From contig JAGKQI010000103.1 of assembly GCA_018806915.1 (NCBI GenBank), positions 2,086,715 to 2,150,714 of the forward strand: 64,000 nucleotides of DNA, written 5' to 3'. The position numbers and the translations under genes were made by a program. The notes under the pieces are model-generated. The model was not told the DNA's origin and ran no database searches. It worked only from the letters and a program-made list of their open reading frames with translations. Below are positions 32,983 to 46,778 of this stretch, in pieces; position 1 is the first letter of the stretch; every line of letters starts with the position of its first letter. This DNA is from Phytophthora colocasiae. Taxonomy: Eukaryota; Oomycota; Peronosporomycetes; Peronosporales; Peronosporaceae.

Positions 32983-35900
32983 TGCATTTGATTTTTTCTA
33001 TCTTTTTTCGGCCCTTCACCAACGCATCGGCGCATGCGCTTCTGGTGGCCGGACTGGGAGCCCCGGGAGCGCTCTCCGTCTACCGACAGTGAGTGCTCCA
33101 CGGCCAGCCACTCCAGCTTCGCCAGCGACGCGTCTTTTTATAGCGCGTCGTCTGGCGAGGCTGTACGAGACGGGGATCCGCCAGCGGATCCACTAGTGGG
33201 TCCACCAGCGGATCCACTAGGGCTAGGCCTTCACACTTTTGCCCCCGTTTTGAGCTCTCGCGAGCCCGAAACGGCGCCGCCGGAGGCTCCACGCGCGCCA
33301 CCGCTGCTCAGCGACGGCGTGGAGCCCGGCGCTGAAATTTTGGCCAGGGGTGGGCAACCCTCTGGCGCCGCTGTCCCCCAAGCGGCATCGCGGGCCGGGC
33401 CCTCCATCGCCCAAACGGGCACCCGGTCTGCGGCTTCAACGCTGCGTCGTTTCGCCGGCACTGCGCCCGTCCACCGTCCCCCGGGCCCTCCCACTTCAGG
33501 GCCGGGGCCTCCTATACTCGGCCTGAGTATGGGAGGATCCCTGCTCGCTCAGGCGACAGCTTCCGCCTCCGGCTTCGAAGCCGCCGCCTCGGCCGAGGCT
33601 GGCGCCGCCCAGGAGGGCGCCGCGAACGACGGCTCCTGTGGAGCCCCAAGACCGCCCCCGGACCCCCAAGCGCGCCGTTCGGCTTCTCAAGACCCCCGCC
33701 TCGCCTCTCCGCCGCTCGGCGCCGCCCTGCCTGCCTCCTGTGGTCGATTTTCACCCGGCAGGGCGGGCGGCATGCTGCCCGATTGGGTAGCGCCGCGAGA
33801 CGGCCTCCACTCAGCCTCTCCGCCTCCGACGGCCGTCCAAGCGCGCCGTTCGGCTGACCAAGACCTGCTGCCAGCCCCTCCCGCTCCTGCCGCCGCCCCA
33901 CCAGCCCTGCGTTTGATCGAAACACCCGGCAGGGCGGGCGGCATGCTGTCCGACAGGCCAGCACCAGGGGCAGCGCTCGTAGCCGCCACGGCTCGCGCTC
34001 TAGCGGCCTCCACCGCGACCAAGGACGGCCCCAGCGACAGCAGCGACGACGACGACGGGCAAGACCTCGACGCCGCCGCTCCTGTGCCGCCCCAAGACCC
34101 CGCGAATGATGGCTACCCACCCGGCAGGGCGGCAGGAATGCTGCCCGCCGGTGGAGTAGCCATCATGACAGCAGACCGAGCTTCTGCGGCCGGCGCCGCC
34201 GCCAACCAGCACCGCCGTGCACCTGGCGATGACGGCGCCGCCTCGCCGGGCGAGACCACCGCCGCCAAGACCTCCAAGGACCTCGCGAGTGTGTCGCCCA
34301 TACCCGGCAGGGCGGGCGGCATGCTCGCCGACGGTGACGCCTCTGAGTTCGCCGCCACCACCCAAGTCTCCGCCGCAGCTGTGGCTGCTGCTGCTCATCG
34401 AGTCGCAGCAGTCGCAGCTGCACAAGCACCTCCTTCTGGACACGCCGCCGTGGAGCACCACGCACGCGCTGAGCCGCCTCAAGACCAAGAAACTTCGGCT
34501 CGCGCGCGTGGAGCTTCAAGACAGCGACGCAACCAGCAGGAGTGGACGCTATACGCCCGGCGGAGATGAGGCCAAGACCGAGGACAGCGACGCAGTGGCA
34601 GCACAGCTCAAGGCCGCCCAAGCAGCACCGGGACCAAGACCCCAGCACCACACGCCGAACATCGGCTCCCTGGACCCGGTGCTGGCAGTGTACGCGCACA
34701 ACGCCTCTGCATTCTCTTGCGCGTTGTGCACGCACACTGCCCGCGACCTCGCTGCCCTCACCAAGCACCGCCACTCAGCACACCGCCGCATCCGCTTCGT
34801 GGATCACTTCCACAGCGGGTGTACGTGCGGCATCGGCTTCCGGTCGCGCGCGGCAGCCACGAGACATGCTCAAGCCTGTGCACACAGCGCACATACCGCC
34901 GTGACTGTCGCGCGCGATTCGGCCTCCAGTGTGCCCCATGTCGATAGCGAAGAGGAGGACCTTGTACCCTCCGGTCCTCTCCTCGCGGCAGCATCTGCAG
35001 CTGCAGCAGCCGCATCAAGTGACACTGCAGCTGCAGAGGCTGCCACCCTGCAGAGCGCCGTGCCCACCGCCACTCCTGGGCTCCTGTACGCCCCCACGTA
35101 CTGGAGCCACCCCGCCACCCCCAGAGCATCGAGCTTCCGGCAAACGCCGCCGCCTGAACCCGACGACCGACCATCAGCAGCAGCAACCGCTGGGCCTGGA
35201 CGTACTGATGCAGGCACAAGAGGAGGAGCTGTTCGAGGACGTGGAGATGGAGGCGGAACCGACGGAGACGCACACCTCGACGACCACGACCACGACCACC
35301 GCCACGTCCAAGCCGACACGCTGGGGCCCGCACCCCAAGGCAGTGGCAGCTGCAGCAATCGCACAGTTGGTCACTGGTGAGGCTGCGGCTGCACCTGCAC
35401 CGTCGCGGCGAGATCGACGGCCGGTGCACCAGCAACACGCATCCTCGCGTTCGCGGTGGGGTCCACGGCATCGGGCTGTCGGCGCTGCAGCGATAGCGTC
35501 GCTGGCCACCGGCCTACCGACCACGGCAGCCCCAGTTTCTCGCCCGAACAAGACCGATGAAGGACGGCGTCGCCTCCAGACACGATGGGGACCCAAGGTG
35601 TGCATCCCACGTGCTGCACGCCGCTCCAGATCAAGGTGGGGACCTCCACGCGCGGCAGGGGCCTTCGGCCAACTTCCTGCCAGCGCCTCCGGGGCCACTG
35701 GCCAACTTCCGGAGCCTGTGGAGACCAACACCACGACGGAAACGGACGCAGACGACGGACTAGCACCGTCGGACCCGTGGATACTTCGCTTCGACGGCGC
35801 GTGCAGACGCAACCCCGGACCGGGTGGAGCCGGAGCCGCGCTGTTCAACCCGAGTGGGGCCGTCGCGTGGACGTGCTCGCACTACATGCCAAGCAGCAGC

Positions 35901-38900
35901 GAAACGAACAATACTGCAGAATACACGGCGCTGCTGCTTGGAGTGCGAAGTGCTGTTCACCACGGTGCCCAGGACCTGGTAATCGAGGGTGACAGCCACC
36001 TTGTGGTGGCGCAGATCAAGGGCTCTTTCGCATGCAGGAACCAGCGCCTCCGCCAGCTCCGGAACCGGGTGCGTCACGTGTTACGCTCGCTACAGTCGCA
36101 CACGCTCCGACATATCGACAGGAAGGCTAACGCGCACGCGGACCGGCTGGCTAACCGGGCGCTCGACCTCAAGCGAACGCTGACAGAGTGCGGCGAGCAC
36201 CAGGCAGCAATGACGACCTGTGTCCAGCACGTGCTCCCTGAACGCCTGCAGCGAGAGCGGCCACCACCTGAAGCACGCGCCCCGAGAGCTCCTGCACCAC
36301 TAGACGATGACAATGACGAGGACGAGGAGGTCGCAGCCGAGATTGCCGCGCGTGACGGAGGAGAGACGTTTCCTACACTTCCCATTGGCCCAGGATCTGC
36401 TCCAGCACGGCAGCCTCGACTGCGACTCCGCCTCCGGACTGAAGAAGAGCAGGACGCTGCAGCTGCAGCCCTCCAGGCTATGGCGGAGGATTTGGCGTGC
36501 AAGGTCGTCGACGCTGACAGCTGGACCTCCGGTGAGGGCTACATCAGCGCCATCCCCGACCGCATCCGGTCAGTTCTCCAGCCGTACTCCACCGCACCAC
36601 CAGCCAGATCCACACAGCGGCCGCACCAGCGCCGAAGCCGACCGCCACGCGTGACACGCAACCAGCGTGAGCATCGCCTCGACGAGGCCTTGGACGACAT
36701 GCACGCCGTGCAGCGTGCAACACCGACGGACCGACGGACCGTGCAGAAGGCGCGTCGGCGTGTCGGCCGCGTGCGCACGTCAATGGCGAAACAGGAGCTG
36801 AGGCAGGCCTTCGCGAAGGATGAAGCAAAGTGTGTGGAGAGAATCTTGAAGAGCGGGACGGCCGAGACGGCAGCGGAAGAACACCCGGAAACGTGTCCGA
36901 TCAGCGCGTCCGACCTCCACGACCACTTCACGAGCGTCAACACACCGCGCATCAACTTCCTGCCCAACGAAGCGTGCGGCGAACGATTCCGGCGTGCAAT
37001 GGCCGGCATTGGACAACCACCCTCACGGCGCGACGCGCTCACGGACGACCTGACGGAGGATGAGGTGGAGGACCAGCTCGCACGAACGACGGCAACATCC
37101 AGCCCGGGTCACGACGGCGTGGGCTACGACGTCTATAAGAAGTTCGCGGCGCAGCTACTGCCTCTCCTACACGCAGCATTTCAGTTCTGCTGGCGCCACC
37201 GCCGTGTACCCGCCTTGTGGAAGGTAGGTTTCGTCCGACTCGTCCACAAGAAAGGCAACCCGGGCGACCCAGCAAACTGGCGGCCGATCTGCCTGCAGAC
37301 CGCCATCTACAAGCTCTACAGTGGCATACTGGCACAGCGGCTGTCCACGTACCTGGAGGAACGAGCTTCTGCCGATGGCGCAAAAGGGGTTCCGGGCATT
37401 CAACGGGTGCCACGAGCACAACTTCGTGGCGACCACGCTCTTGGACCAGACCCGCCGCATGCACCGCAAGCTGTACCAAGTCTGGTACGACTTGAGGAAT
37501 GCGTTTGGCTCCGTCCACCAAGATATGCTCTGGTACGTGCTTCGCCAGCTCGGCGTCGAGCACGACTTCATTACGCGCTGCAGCAACATCTACCAAGACT
37601 CTTTCTTCGTGGTGGGGAACGCTGCGGACGGAGCGACGGATCCAGTGCGACAAGAGGTGGGTGTGTACCAAGGATGCCCGCTAAGCCCCCTCCTGTTCAT
37701 CGCCGCACTCGTACCGCTCCTCCGTGCGCTCGAGCAGCTTGACGACGCTGGCGTCTCCCTGGCGGACGGCGTGCGGCCTTGCACTACCGCCTACGCGGAT
37801 GACTTGAAGGTCTTCAGCGACAGCGCAGCAGGGATCAAGCGCTGCCACGCCGTCGTGAAGAACTTTCTCGAGTGGAGTGGATTACGAGCTAACGCTACCA
37901 AGTGTGCAAGTCTTGCGGTGACCACGAACGCCCGCGGCAACCCGACCTGTGACGAGAGCGTGCGGCTGGAACTGCACGACGAGGTCATCACCTCCCTCAG
38001 CCTCCACGACAGCTACAGATACCTGGGTGTGGGTGATGGCTTCGACCATGTGCGCCACCGCCTCCAGCTCGAACCCAAGCTCCAACAGATCAAGCGAGAG
38101 GCGGTGGCGCTGATGCAGTCAGGCCTGGCCGCGTGGCAGGTAGTCAAGGCACTCAAGACGTACGTCTACCCCAAGGTAGAGTACGCGCTCCGACACCTCC
38201 GCCCGCTCCAATCCCAACTGCAAGGCTTCGACAGAGCAGTGGCACGCGGCCTGCGCCACCTACTACGCCTGCCCCAGTCCGCCACCAGCGAAATTCTCTA
38301 CGCCCCGACGTCGGCGGGCGGCCTGGGGTTGCAGCCTCTGGTTGAGATGCACCAGGCGTTGCAGGTGGCGCACGCCTGGCAGATGCTTCACTCCAAGGAC
38401 CCTGCAGTCGTGGCCGTCGCGAAGGCGCAGGTGGGTCAGGTGGTGCGCAAACGCTACCGCCTGCAGGAGGAGCATTGGCGAGGACGCGACGACGAGCTCG
38501 TGCGGTCGTTCCTCAACTCCGAGCTCGCCGCCTCGCCCCACGCAGAGAGGCTGCGGCGCAACGGGGACATCGGGTCGTTGTGGACGGACGTACAGCGCAC
38601 GCTTTGCGTCCTCCACCTCGACCTGACCGTGCAAGCCGACCGCGACGGCCACGACGAGCTGGCACTTCGCGTGCCGCACCACACCAAGTGGCTTGACCAC
38701 AAGACTGTGTTGCGGCACGTGAAGTTGCACATGAAGATACGTCACCAGACCCGGTGGAAGGGCCTGGTTGACCAGGGCAAGACGGTGCGTGTGCACGGCG
38801 GCCTCGGAGCCAAGTTCGTGACGACGGGGGCGGGCCTTTCGGACGCGGAGCACCGGTTCGGTATCATGGCCCGCCTCAACCAAGTCGACACGAACGCCGT

Positions 38901-39738
38901 CCTCAAGCGCAAGCGGCTGCGGTCTAACAAGACCTGCAGGGACCCGACCTGCTCCTCGGCCGAGACGCTGGCCCACGCTCTCAACCACTGCTCGTCCAAC
39001 ATGGACGCCATCCGCCAGCGCCACGACGACGCCTTGGAGCAGATCGGGTCCAAGATCCGCGGCGCACTTGAGCGCGCCAAGTCAAGCACAGAGCTGCGTC
39101 TGAACCAGACGGTGCCTGAGTATACAGGCGCAGCTCTGCGGCCCGACATCGTCCTGCGGAACGTGACTGCCAAGAAGATGGTGATCGCCGACTTGGCAAT
39201 CACGTTCGAGGATCACGCGGCCGGCGCCCGCCACTCCTCGCTGCAACTCAGCCACGACTACAAGACACTCAAGTACCAACCTATCGTGGCCGAGTTGCGG
39301 GTGCAGGGGTGGCAGGTGCAGACCGCGGCGATTGTGTACGGGTCGCTGGGCTCCGTGCAGCCCAGCAACTTCAAGACGTACACCGAGAAGTTGAAGTTGC
39401 ACAAGCGCGAGGCTCGACAACTGGACCTTCAGTTGTCGAGCCACTGCATCCGTGCCAGTCACCGCATCTGGGGCTGGCACTGCCGGCGCCACCGCGAAGG
39501 ACAAAGAAGCGGCAACGCCTCGCGAGCACCGCGTGGGTCTGGGGGGACCCCGCGACGCGCATCGCAGGCAAGGGCACGGCGATAAGCTGGTCTTTTGACC
39601 GACAGGGCACTACCCAGGTAGGGAACCGCCCTTCAGAAACCCAGGAAGATACGAACACCCTCCCTTTAGTGACATACATATTTTAGGCTACATTTCAGTC
39701 ACGGAGAGGTTACTAACTGGTAAATACGAACACATATT
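32983..39738 (+). mobile_element. Utopia-type retrotransposon, copy 4 (subfamily B)
   Basis: Closest to copy 3 by substitutions (for example CGTCACCAG and CCAGGGCAAG near the CCHC domain, VAQI in RNase H). The palindrome in the N-terminal region is shortened (33174-33222). 3' UTR 39586-39738. Confidence 0.9.
33034..39585 (+). pseudogene. Utopia polyprotein, copy 4 (about four frame breaks)
   Basis: Segments are 33034-~34505, 34505-~35096, ~35114-37357 (containing RNase H and the first RT motifs) and 37357-39585 (RT catalytic core with YADD, CCHC knuckle and RLE, 754-residue ORF). The breaks are a GC-dinucleotide loss in a CG repeat (~34505), two C losses (~35096 and ~35114) and a two-G loss (~37358). 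The 3' two thirds is therefore in much better condition than in copy 3. Confidence 0.85.
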
Positions 39739-39885
39739 CTGTTCTAATCAGTGTGAAAACTGGTTTTCTCCATTTTTGGAGTGCTTTTTCACATTCATTT
39801 TTGGACTTCCCGTGCCGACCAGCTTGCTGGGCGTGGACGGGACGGTCTCCGAGGTCTTTCACCCACACCTCGTGAGGCCAACTAC
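39739..39885 (+). pseudogene. 5'-truncated U2 snRNA, junction of copies 4/5
   Basis: U2 nt 40 to the 3' end, as at the other junctions. Confidence 0.9.
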
Positions 39886-42800
39886 TGCATTTGATTTTTT
39901 CTATCTTTTTTCGGCCCTTCACCAACGCATCGGCGCATGCGCTTCTGGTGGCCGGACTGGGAGCCCCGGGAGCGCTCTCCGTCTACCGACAGTGAGTGCT
40001 CCACGGCCAGCCACTCCAGCTTCGCCAGCGACGCGTCTTTTTATAGCGCGTCGTCTGGCGAGGCTGCTGACGACGGCAGTGGATCCGCTGGCGGATCCAC
40101 TAGTGGGTCCACCAGCGGATCCACTAGGGCTAGGCCTTCACACTTTTGCCCCCGTTTTGAGCTCTCGCGAGCCCGAAACGGCGCCGCCGGAGGCTCCACG
40201 CGCGCCACCGCTGCTCAGCGACGGCGTGGAGCCCGGCGCTGAAATTTCAGCCAGGGGTGGGCAACCCTCTGGCGCCGCTGTCCCCCAAGCGGCATCGCGG
40301 GCCGGGCCCTCCATCGCCCAAACGGGCACCCGGTCTGCGGCTTCACCGCCGCGTCCTTTCGGCGCCGCTGCGCCCGTCCACCGTCCCCCGGGCCCTCCCA
40401 CTTCAGGGCCGGGGCCTCCTATACTCGGCCTGAGTATGGGAGGATCCCTGCTCGCTCAGGCGACAGCTTCCGCCTCCGGCTTCGAAGCCGCCGCCTCGGC
40501 CGAGGCTGGCGCCGCCCAGGAGGGCGCCGCGAACGACGGCTCCTGTGGAGCCCCAAGACCGCCCCGGACCCCAAGCGCGCCGTTCGGCTTCTCAAGACCC
40601 CCGCCTCGCCTCTCCGCCGCTCGGCGCCGCCCTGCCTGCCTCCTGTGGTCGATTTTCACCCGGCAGGGCGGGCGGCATGCTGCCCGATTGGGTAGCGCCG
40701 CGAGACGGCCTCCACTCAGCCTCTCCGCCTCCGACGGCCGTCCAAGCGCGCCGTTCGGCTGACCAAGACCTGCTGCCAGCCCCTCCCGCTCCTGCCGCCG
40801 CCCCACCAGCCCTGCGTTTGATCGAAACACCCGGCAGGGCGGGCGGCATGCTGTCCGACAGGCCAGCACCAGGGGCAGCGCTCGTAGCCGCCACGGCTCG
40901 CGCTCTAGCGGCCTCCACCGCGACCAAGGACGGCCCCAGCGACAGCAGCGACGACGACGACGGGCAAGACCTCGACGCCGCCGCTCCTGTGCCGCCCCAA
41001 GACCCCGCGAATGATGGCTACCCACCCGGCAGGGCGGCAGGAATGCTGCCCGCCGGTGGAGTAGCCATCATGACAGCAGACCGAGCTTCTGCGGCCGGCG
41101 CCGCCGCCAACCAGCACCGCCGTGCACCTGGCGATGACGGCGCCGCCTCGCCGGGCGAGACCACCGCCGCCAAGACCTCCAAGGACCTCGCGAGTGTGTC
41201 GCCCATACCCGGCAGGGCGGGCGGCATGCTCGCCGACGGTGACGCCTCTGAGTTCGCCGCCACCACCCAAGTCTCCGCCGCAGCTGTGGCTGCTGCTGCT
41301 CATCGAGTCGCAGCAGTCGCAGCTGCACAAGCACCTCCTTCTGGACACGCCGCCGTGGAGCACCACGCACGCGCTGAGCCGCCTCAAGACCAAGAAACTT
41401 CGGCTCGCGCGCGTGGAGCTTCAAGACAGCGACGCAACCAGCAGGAGTGGACGCTATACGCCCGGCGGAGATGAGGCCAAGACCGAGGACAGCGACGCAG
41501 TGGCAGCACAGCTCAAGGCCGCCCAAGCAGCACCGGGACCAAGACCCCAGCACCACACGCCGAACATCGGCTCCCTGGACCCGGTGCTGGCAGTGTACGC
41601 GCACAACGCCTCTGCATTCTCTTGCGCGTTGTGCACGCACACTGCCCGCGACCTCGCTGCCCTCACCAAGCACCGCCACTCAGCACACCGCCGCATCCGC
41701 TTCGTGGATCACTTCCACAGCGGGTGTACGTGCGGCATCGGCTTCCGGTCGCGCGCGGCAGCCACGAGACATGCTCAAGCCTGTGCACACAGCGCACATA
41801 CCGCCGTGACTGTCGCGCGCGATTCGGCCTCCAGTGTGCCCCATGTCGATAGCGAAGAGGAGGACCTTGTACCCTCCGGTCCTCTCCTCGCGGCAGCATC
41901 TGCAGCTGCAGCAGCCGCATCAAGTGACACTGCAGCTGCAGAGGCTGCCACCCTGCAGAGCGCCGTGCCCACCGCCACTCCTGGGCTCCTGTACGCCCCC
42001 CACGTACTGGAGCCACCCCCGCCACCCCCAGAGCATCGAGCTTCCGGCAAACGCCGCCGCCTGAACCCGACGACCGACCATCAGCAGCAGCAACCGCTGG
42101 GCCTGGACGTACTGATGCAGGCACAAGAGGAGGAGCTGTTCGAGGACGTGGAGATGGAGGCGGAACCGACGGAGACGCACACCTCGACGACCACGACCAC
42201 GACCACCGCCACGTCCAAGCCGACACGCTGGGGCCCGCACCCCAAGGCAGTGGCAGCTGCAGCAATCGCACAGTTGGTCACTGGTGAGGCTGCGGCTGCA
42301 CCTGCACCGTCGCGGCGAGATCGACGGCCGGTGCACCAGCAACACGCATCCTCGCGTTCGCGGTGGGGTCCACGGCATCGGGCTGTCGGCGCTGCAGCGA
42401 TAGCGTCGCTGGCCACCGGCCTACCGACCACGGCAGCCCCAGTTTCTCGCCCGAACAAGACCGATGAAGGACGGCGTCGCCTCCAGACACGATGGGGACC
42501 CAAGGTGTGCATCCCACGTGCTGCACGCCGCTCCAGATCAAGGTGGGGACCTCCACGCGCGGCAGGGCCTTCGGCCAACTTCCTGCCAGCGCCTCCGGGG
42601 CCACTGGCCAACTTCCGGAGCCTGTGGAGACCAACACCACGACGGAAACGGACGCAGACGACGGACTAGCACCGTCGGACCCGTGGATACTTCGCTTCGA
42701 CGGCGCGTGCAGACGCAACCCCGGACCGGGTGGAGCCGGAGCCGCGCTGTTCAACCCGAGTGGGGCCGTCGCGTGGACGTGCTCGCACTACATGCCAAGC

Positions 42801-45800
42801 AGCAGCGAAACGAACAATACTGCAGAATACACGGCGCTGCTGCTTGGAGTGCGAAGTGCTGTTCACCACGGTGCCCAGGACCTGGTAATCGAGGGTGACA
42901 GCCACCTTGTGGTGGCGCAGATCAAGGGCTCTTTCGCATGCAGGAACCAGCGCCTCCGCCAGCTCCGGAACCGGGTGCGTCACGTGTTACGCTCGCTACA
43001 GTCGCACACGCTCCGACATATCGACAGGAAGGCTAACGCGCACGCGGACCGGCTGGCTAACCGGGCGCTCGACCTCAAGCGAACGCTGACAGAGTGCGGC
43101 GAGCACCAGGCAGCAATGACGACCTGTGTCCAGCACGTGCTCCCTGAACGCCTGCAGCGAGAGCGGCCACCACCTGAAGCACGCGCCCCGAGAGCTCCTG
43201 CACCACTAGACGATGACAATGACGAGGACGAGGAGGTCGCAGCCGAGATTGCCGCGCGTGACGGAGGAGAGACGTTTCCTACACTTCCCATTGGCCCAGG
43301 ATCTGCTCCAGCACGGCAGCCTCGACTGCGACTCCGCCTCCGGACTGAAGAAGAGCAGGACGCTGCAGCTGCAGCCCTCCAGGCTATGGCGGAGGATTTG
43401 GCGTGCAAGGTCGTCGACGCTGACAGCTGGACCTCCGGTGAGGGCTACATCAGCGCCATCCCCGACCGCATCCGGTCAGTTCTCCAGCCGTACTCCACCG
43501 CACCACCAGCCAGATCCACACAGCGGCCGCACCAGCGCCGAAGCCGACCGCCACGCGTGACACGCAACCAGCGTGAGCATCGCCTCGACGAGGCCTTGGA
43601 CGACATGCACGCCGTGCAGCGTGCAACACCGACGGACCGACGGACCGTGCAGAAGGCGCGTCGGCGTGTCGGCCGCGTGCGCACGTCAATGGCGAAACAG
43701 GAGCTGAGGCAGGCCTTCGCGAAGGATGAAGCAAAGTGTGTGGAGAGAATCTTGAAGAGCGGGACGGCCGAGACGGCAGCGGAAGAACACCCGGAAACGT
43801 GTCCGATCAGCGCGTCCGACCTCCACGACCACTTCACGAGCGTCAACACACCGCGCATCAACTTCCTGCCCAACGAAGCGTGCGGCGAACGATTCCGGCG
43901 TGCAATGGCCGGCATTGGACAACCACCCTCACGGCGCGACGCGCTCACGGACGACCTGACGGAGGATGAGGTGGAGGACCAGCTCGCACGAACGACGGCA
44001 ACATCCAGCCCGGGTCACGACGGCGTGGGCTACGACGTCTATAAGAAGTTCGCGGCGCAGCTACTGCCTCTCCTACACGCAGCATTTCAGTTCTGCTGGC
44101 GCCACCGCCGTGTACCCGCCTTGTGGAAGGTAGGTTTCGTCCGACTCGTCCACAAGAAAGGCAACCCGGGCGACCCAGCAAACTGGCGGCCGATCTGCCT
44201 GCAGACCGCCATCTACAAGCTCTACAGTGGCATACTGGCACAGCGGCTGTCCACGTACCTGGAGGGAACGAGCTTCTGCCGATGGCGCAAAAGGGGTTCC
44301 GGGCATTCAACGGGTGCCACGAGCACAACTTCGTGGCGACCACGCTCTTGGACCAGACCCGCCGCATGCACCGCAAGCTGTACCAAGTCTGGTACGACTT
44401 GAGGAATGCGTTTGGCTCCGTCCACCAAGATATGCTCTGGTACGTGCTTCGCCAGCTCGGCGTCGAGCACGACTTCATTACGCGCTGCAGCAACATCTAC
44501 CAAGACTCTTTCTTCGTGGTGGGGAACGCTGCGGACGGAGCGACGGATCCAGTGCGACAAGAGGTGGGTGTGTACCAAGGATGCCCGCTAAGCCCCCTCC
44601 TGTTCATCGCCGCACTCGTACCGCTCCTCCGTGCGCTCGAGCAGCTTGACGACGCTGGCGTCTCCTGGCGGACGGCGTGCGGCCTTGCACTACCGCCTAC
44701 GCGGATGACTTGAAGGTCTTCAGCGACAGCGCAGCAGGGATCAAGCGCTGCCACGCCGTCGTGAAGAACTTTCTCGAGTGGAGTGGATTACGAGCTAACG
44801 CTACCAAGTGTGCAAGTCTTGCGGTGACCACGAACGCCCGCGGCAACCCGACCTGTGACGAGAGCGTGCGGCTGGAACTGCACGACGAGGTCATCACCTC
44901 CCTCAGCCTCCACGACAGCTACAGATACCTGGGTGTGGGTGATGGCTTCGACCATGTGCGCCACCGCCTCCAGCTCGAACCCAAGCTCCAACAGATCAAG
45001 CGAGAGGCGGTGGCGCTGATGCAGTCAGGCCTGGCCGCGTGGCAGGTAGTCAAGGCACTCAAGACGTACGTCTACCCCAAGGTAGAGTACGCGCTCCGAC
45101 ACCTCCGCCCGCTCAATCCCAACTGCAAGGCTTCGACAGAGCAGTGGCACGCGGCCTGCGCCACCTACTACGCCTGCCCCAGTCCGCCACCAGCGAAATT
45201 CTCTACGCCCCGACGTCGGCGGGCGGCCTGGGGTTGCAGCCTCTGGTTGAGATGCACCAGGCGTTGCAGGTGGCGCACGCCTGGCAGATGCTTCACTCCA
45301 AGGACCCTGCAGTCGTGGCCGTCGCGAAGGCGCAGGTGGGTCAGGTGGTGCGCAAACGCTACCGCCTGGAGGAGCATTGGCGAGGACGCGACGACGAGCT
45401 CGTGCGGTCGTTCCTCAACTCCGAGCTCGCCGCCTCGCCCCACGCAGAGGCTGCGGCGCAACGGGGACATCGGGTCGTTGTGGACGGACGTACAGCGCAC
45501 GCTTTGCGTCCTCCACCTCGACCTGACCGTGCAAGCCGACCGCGACGGCCACGACGAGCTGGCACTTCGCGTGCCGCACCACACCAAGTGGCTTGACCAC
45601 AAGACTGTGTTGCGGCACGTGAAGTTGCACATGAAGATACGCCACCAGACCCGGTGGAAGGGCCTGGTTGACCAAGGCAAGACGGTGCGTGCACGGCGGC
45701 CTCGGAGCCAAGTTCGTGACGACGACGGGGCGGCCTTTCGGACGCGGAGCACCGGTTCGGTATCATGGCCCGCCTCAACCAAGTCGACACGAACGCCGTC

Positions 45801-46631
45801 CTCAAGCGCAAGCGGCTGCGGTCTAACAAGACCTGCAGGGACCCGACCTGCTCCTCGGCCGAGACGCTGGCCCACGCTCTCAACCACTGCTCGTCCAACA
45901 TGGACGCCATCCGCCAGCGCCACGACGACGCCTGGAGCAGATCGGGTCCAAGATCCGCGGCGCACTTGAGCGCGCCAAGCACCACAGAGCTGCGTCTGAA
46001 CCAGACGGTGCCTGAGTATACAGGCGCAGCTCTGCGGCCCGACATCGTCCTGCGGAACGTGACTGCCAAGAAGATGGTGATCGCCGACTTGGCAATCACG
46101 TTCGAGGATCACGCGGCCGGCGCCCGCCACTCCTCGCTGCAACTCAGCCACGACTACAAGACACTCAAGTACCAACCTATCGCGAGTTGCGGGTGCGAGG
46201 GGTGGCAGGTGCAGACCGCGGCGATTGTGTACGGGTCGCTGGGCTCCGTGCAGCCCAGCAACTTCAAGACGTACACCGAGAAGTTGAAGTTGCACAAGCG
46301 CGAGGCGAGGCTCGACAACTGACCTTCAGTTGTCGAGCCACTGCATCCGTGCCAGTCACCGCATCTGGGGCTGGCACTGCCGGCGCCACCGCGAAGGACA
46401 AAGAAGCGCCAACGCGCACCGCGTACCGCGTGGGGGGGACCCGCGACGCGCATCGCAGGCAAGGGCACGGCGATAAGCTGGTCTTTTTTGACCGACAGGG
46501 CACTACCCAGGTAGGGAACCGCCCTTCAGAAACCCAGGAAGATACGAACACCCTCCCTTTAGTGACATACATATTTTAGGCTACATTTCAGTCACGGAGA
46601 GGTTACTAACTGGTAAATACGAACACATATT
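39886..46631 (+). mobile_element. Utopia-type retrotransposon, copy 5 (subfamily B, most decayed)
   Basis: The shortest unit (6,893 bp with U2). The 5' and middle parts resemble copies 3-4 (VAQI), whereas the last third shares substitutions with copies 6-7 (CGCCACCAG, CCAAGGCAAG). It therefore looks like a recombinant. The 3' UTR (about 46476-46631) keeps the hairpin. Confidence 0.9.
39937..46475 (+). pseudogene. Utopia polyprotein, copy 5 (many indels)
   Basis: At least ten frame breaks: near 40065, 40565-40575, 41410, 42567, 44267, 44665, 45113, 45447, 45690-45730, 45930-45985 and 46185-46310. The best segments are 41122-42669 (zinc fingers and RWGP repeats) and 42492-44402 (RNase H and early RT). 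The endonuclease end is scrambled by several 1-7 nt changes, including a small duplication (GCGAGGCGAGG near 46303), and one frame stops early at 46322. Unlike the other copies these lesions are not only homopolymer changes, so this copy is probably truly dead. Confidence 0.85.
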
Positions 46632-46778
46632 CTGTTCTAATCAGTGTGAAAACTGGTTTTCTCCATTTTTGGAGTGCTTTTTCACATTCATTTTTGGACT
46701 TCCCGTGCCGACCAGCTTGCTGGGCGTGGACGGGACGGTCTCCGAGGTCTTTCACCCACACCTCGTGAGGCCAACTAC
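46632..46778 (+). pseudogene. 5'-truncated U2 snRNA, junction of copies 5/6
   Basis: U2 nt 40 to the 3' end; intact Sm site and 3' stems, no branch-point recognition sequence. Confidence 0.9.
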
